Assembly: GCA_021774625.1 (NCBI GenBank)
Contig: JAJFIV010000015.1
Span: 1 to 64,000 of the forward strand
DNA length: 64,000 nt
Source: Alphaproteobacteria bacterium
Lineage (GTDB): Bacteria > Pseudomonadota > Alphaproteobacteria > Sphingomonadales > JAKSBY01
Direction of reading: 5' to 3'
The notes beneath the pieces are model-generated. The model had not been told where the DNA came from. It saw only the letters and a list, made by a program, of their open reading frames with translations, and ran no database searches. Both the position numbers and the translations under genes were made by a program. Positions 62,807 through 64,000 of this stretch are shown here, one piece after another. The first letter of the stretch is position 1, and each line of letters opens with the position of its first letter.

Positions 62807-64000
62807 GTGGCCACAACGGTCAGACAGAATAAAGCGAAAGGACGGTCCATCAGACCGCCTGAAGGCGTGCTTTATTCCCGAACCACTTTTTCACTTGAGG
62901 AAGGGGTCCGACATCCGCGGAAAATCCCGTTGCCCGCCGCACCGGCATTTCCCGTGCTCTCAAAGCAGGGATTGGCTGGCCGCGGCCAAAAACCTTACCC
63001 GTCTGTTCTGGTCGCGGGAAAAGTCGTACCGGTGGCATCCGGCAGGGCGGCCATAGGCCTCGCGTTACAGCATGCCGGGATCGGTCCTGGTCATCAGGTC
63101 CTGGTTCCCGCTTACCATTGCCGGGAAATGATCACGCCTGTGCTGGCAGCGGAGAGTCAGCCGGTTTTTTACAAAATCCAAAAGGATTTCGCGCCGGACT
63201 GGGACGATATTGCGCAAAAAACAGGGCCGGCAACGAAAGCCCTGCTGGTGGTCCATTATTTCGGATTCCCGCAAAAAGCAGATGAGATTCAGGCTTTTTG
63301 CAGAGAAAACAGGCTGATTTTTATCGAAGACTGCGCCCACGCCTTTTTTGGTAGTTACCGGGATCGCCCCCTTGGTTCCTATGGGCATTACGCCATTGCC
63401 AGCACCCGCAAATTTTTCCCGATACAGGAAGGCGGCGCCCTTATTATTGCCCGCGACAGAGCCGCACCGAAACCTGATTTAACGGCGCCTGATTTGAAAC
63501 AGAATCTCCGGCAGTTGAAAACTGGAATTGAAAAGGCGGTCTCCTATGGACGGTTGCCGGCTCTTAAGCCGCTGCTGTCCATGATCGAAAGCATTCAGCA
63601 ATGGCGCAAAGACAAAAGCGAGGCGCTCGCGCCGTCAGCCCCTGATCAGCCGCCGGACGAAATGGCCGTTTATCTGGAACGGCATCGACAGCGCGGCATG
63701 GCCAAAATAGCCCGTATGATTGTCGACCGCACACCCATGGAAAAGGCGGCCGGGTTAAGAAGGCGGAATTACCGCATTTTGCTGGAAGGCGTATCGGGAC
63801 TTTCCGGTTGCCGCGCCGCCTTGCCCGAGCTGCCCCAAGGCTGCGTGCCTTATCTTTTTCCGCTGGTGATTGACGATCTTGAACAAATCTTCCCGGCGTT
63901 TGAAGACGCAGCCATCCCGATGCAGCGCTTCGGACAGTTTCTATGGGACGGGGTCGATGAAACCATTTGCCCGGTCAGCATGTTTTATTCCCAACAGACC
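62807..64000 (+). CDS. DegT/DnrJ/EryC1/StrS-family aminotransferase, cut by the right edge
   Basis: At least 398 codons from GTG 62807, which is directly after a stop (TAG 62804). AAAGG lies 8 bp ahead. The PLP enzyme motifs are VASGRAAIGLALQHAGIG, VPAYHCREM, FIEDCAHAFFGSYRD and STRKFFPIQEGGALI with the Schiff-base Lys. It resembles sugar aminotransferases of EPS pathways. The C-terminus lies outside the window. It follows the GNAT gene by 4 bp, so translation is probably coupled. Confidence 0.82.
   Translation, partial: MATTVRQNKAKGRSIRPPEGVLYSRTTFSLEEGVRHPRKIPLPAAPAFPVLSKQGLAGRGQKPYPSVLVAGKVVPVASGRAAIGLALQHAGIGPGHQVLVPAYHCREMITPVLAAESQPVFYKIQKDFAPDWDDIAQKTGPATKALLVVHYFGFPQKADEIQAFCRENRLIFIEDCAHAFFGSYRDRPLGSYGHYAIASTRKFFPIQEGGALIIARDRAAPKPDLTAPDLKQNLRQLKTGIEKAVSYGRLPALKPLLSMIESIQQWRKDKSEALAPSAPDQPPDEMAVYLERHRQRGMAKIARMIVDRTPMEKAAGLRRRNYRILLEGVSGLSGCRAALPELPQGCVPYLFPLVIDDLEQIFPAFEDAAIPMQRFGQFLWDGVDETICPVSMFYSQQT

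Overview
The window looks like a chromosome segment of a Gram-negative alphaproteobacterium of moderate GC content. The support is indirect: a periplasmic/outer-membrane exopolysaccharide machine with exosortase A, a long PstA with an N-terminal extracytoplasmic region, a CoxG/XdhC/MocA-type molybdenum cofactor set, and two phased TTAA-N7-TTAA (CtrA-type) motifs. I cannot name the genus from sequence alone.

Positions 1 to about 6430 are accessory DNA. They hold a broken IS110-family transposase, a small detoxification group (HAD dehalogenase-like, YghU-like glutathione enzyme, AhpD/CMD-like enzyme) facing a TetR regulator with twin palindromic operators, a zinc-finger protein gene stopped by an in-frame TAG, and an N-terminally truncated tyrosine recombinase. 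About 20 bp after the recombinase lies the 5' half of a tRNA-Pro(TGG), which probably marks the edge of an integrated island.

Positions 6.5 to 34 kb are mostly housekeeping and metabolism: thioesterase, DUF192, double cold-shock-domain protein, NhaB antiporter, the CoxG-like/XdhC/MoeA-MocA molybdenum cofactor set, RecX, a DMT exporter, a 282-bp MITE-like element with 30-bp inverted ends, a class V aminotransferase, a fatty acyl-AMP ligase plus epimerase pair, a Tat-exported M24 peptidase, an ArsR/SRPBCC pair, a 2OG-Fe oxygenase-like protein, a DUF885 protein, a MuiA-like protein, a YkvI-like membrane protein, the glmU-glmS operon, and gph. Next to gph is a four-gene minus-strand cassette (31505-34199): nucleotidyltransferase, HprK-related kinase, PqqD-like peptide chaperone, and a tiny Tat-signal protein whose mature part is 11/75 tyrosine. 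This is the most interesting poorly described system here.

Positions 34.4 to 42.3 kb are the phosphate regulon: phoR, (small DUF3309 gene on the other strand), Pho box, pstS, pstC, pstA, pstB, phoU, phoB.

Positions 42.6 kb to the right edge are an exosortase A (XrtA)-type exopolysaccharide locus. On the minus strand from 56.6 kb down: export lipoprotein, chain-length determinant, tyrosine autokinase, beta-barrel protein, ATPase, polysaccharide deacetylase, FemAB-like protein, glycosyltransferase, exosortase A, amidotransferase and a trypsin-like protease. A second minus-strand operon (61495 to 56806) has an acyl-CoA ligase, a PLP decarboxylase and a second amidotransferase-like protein that lacks the usual Cys2. 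A plus-strand pair (GNAT/FemAB-like protein, DegT aminotransferase cut by the window edge) follows. No PEP-CTERM substrate is visible in the window. GlmU/GlmS could supply UDP-GlcNAc to this pathway.
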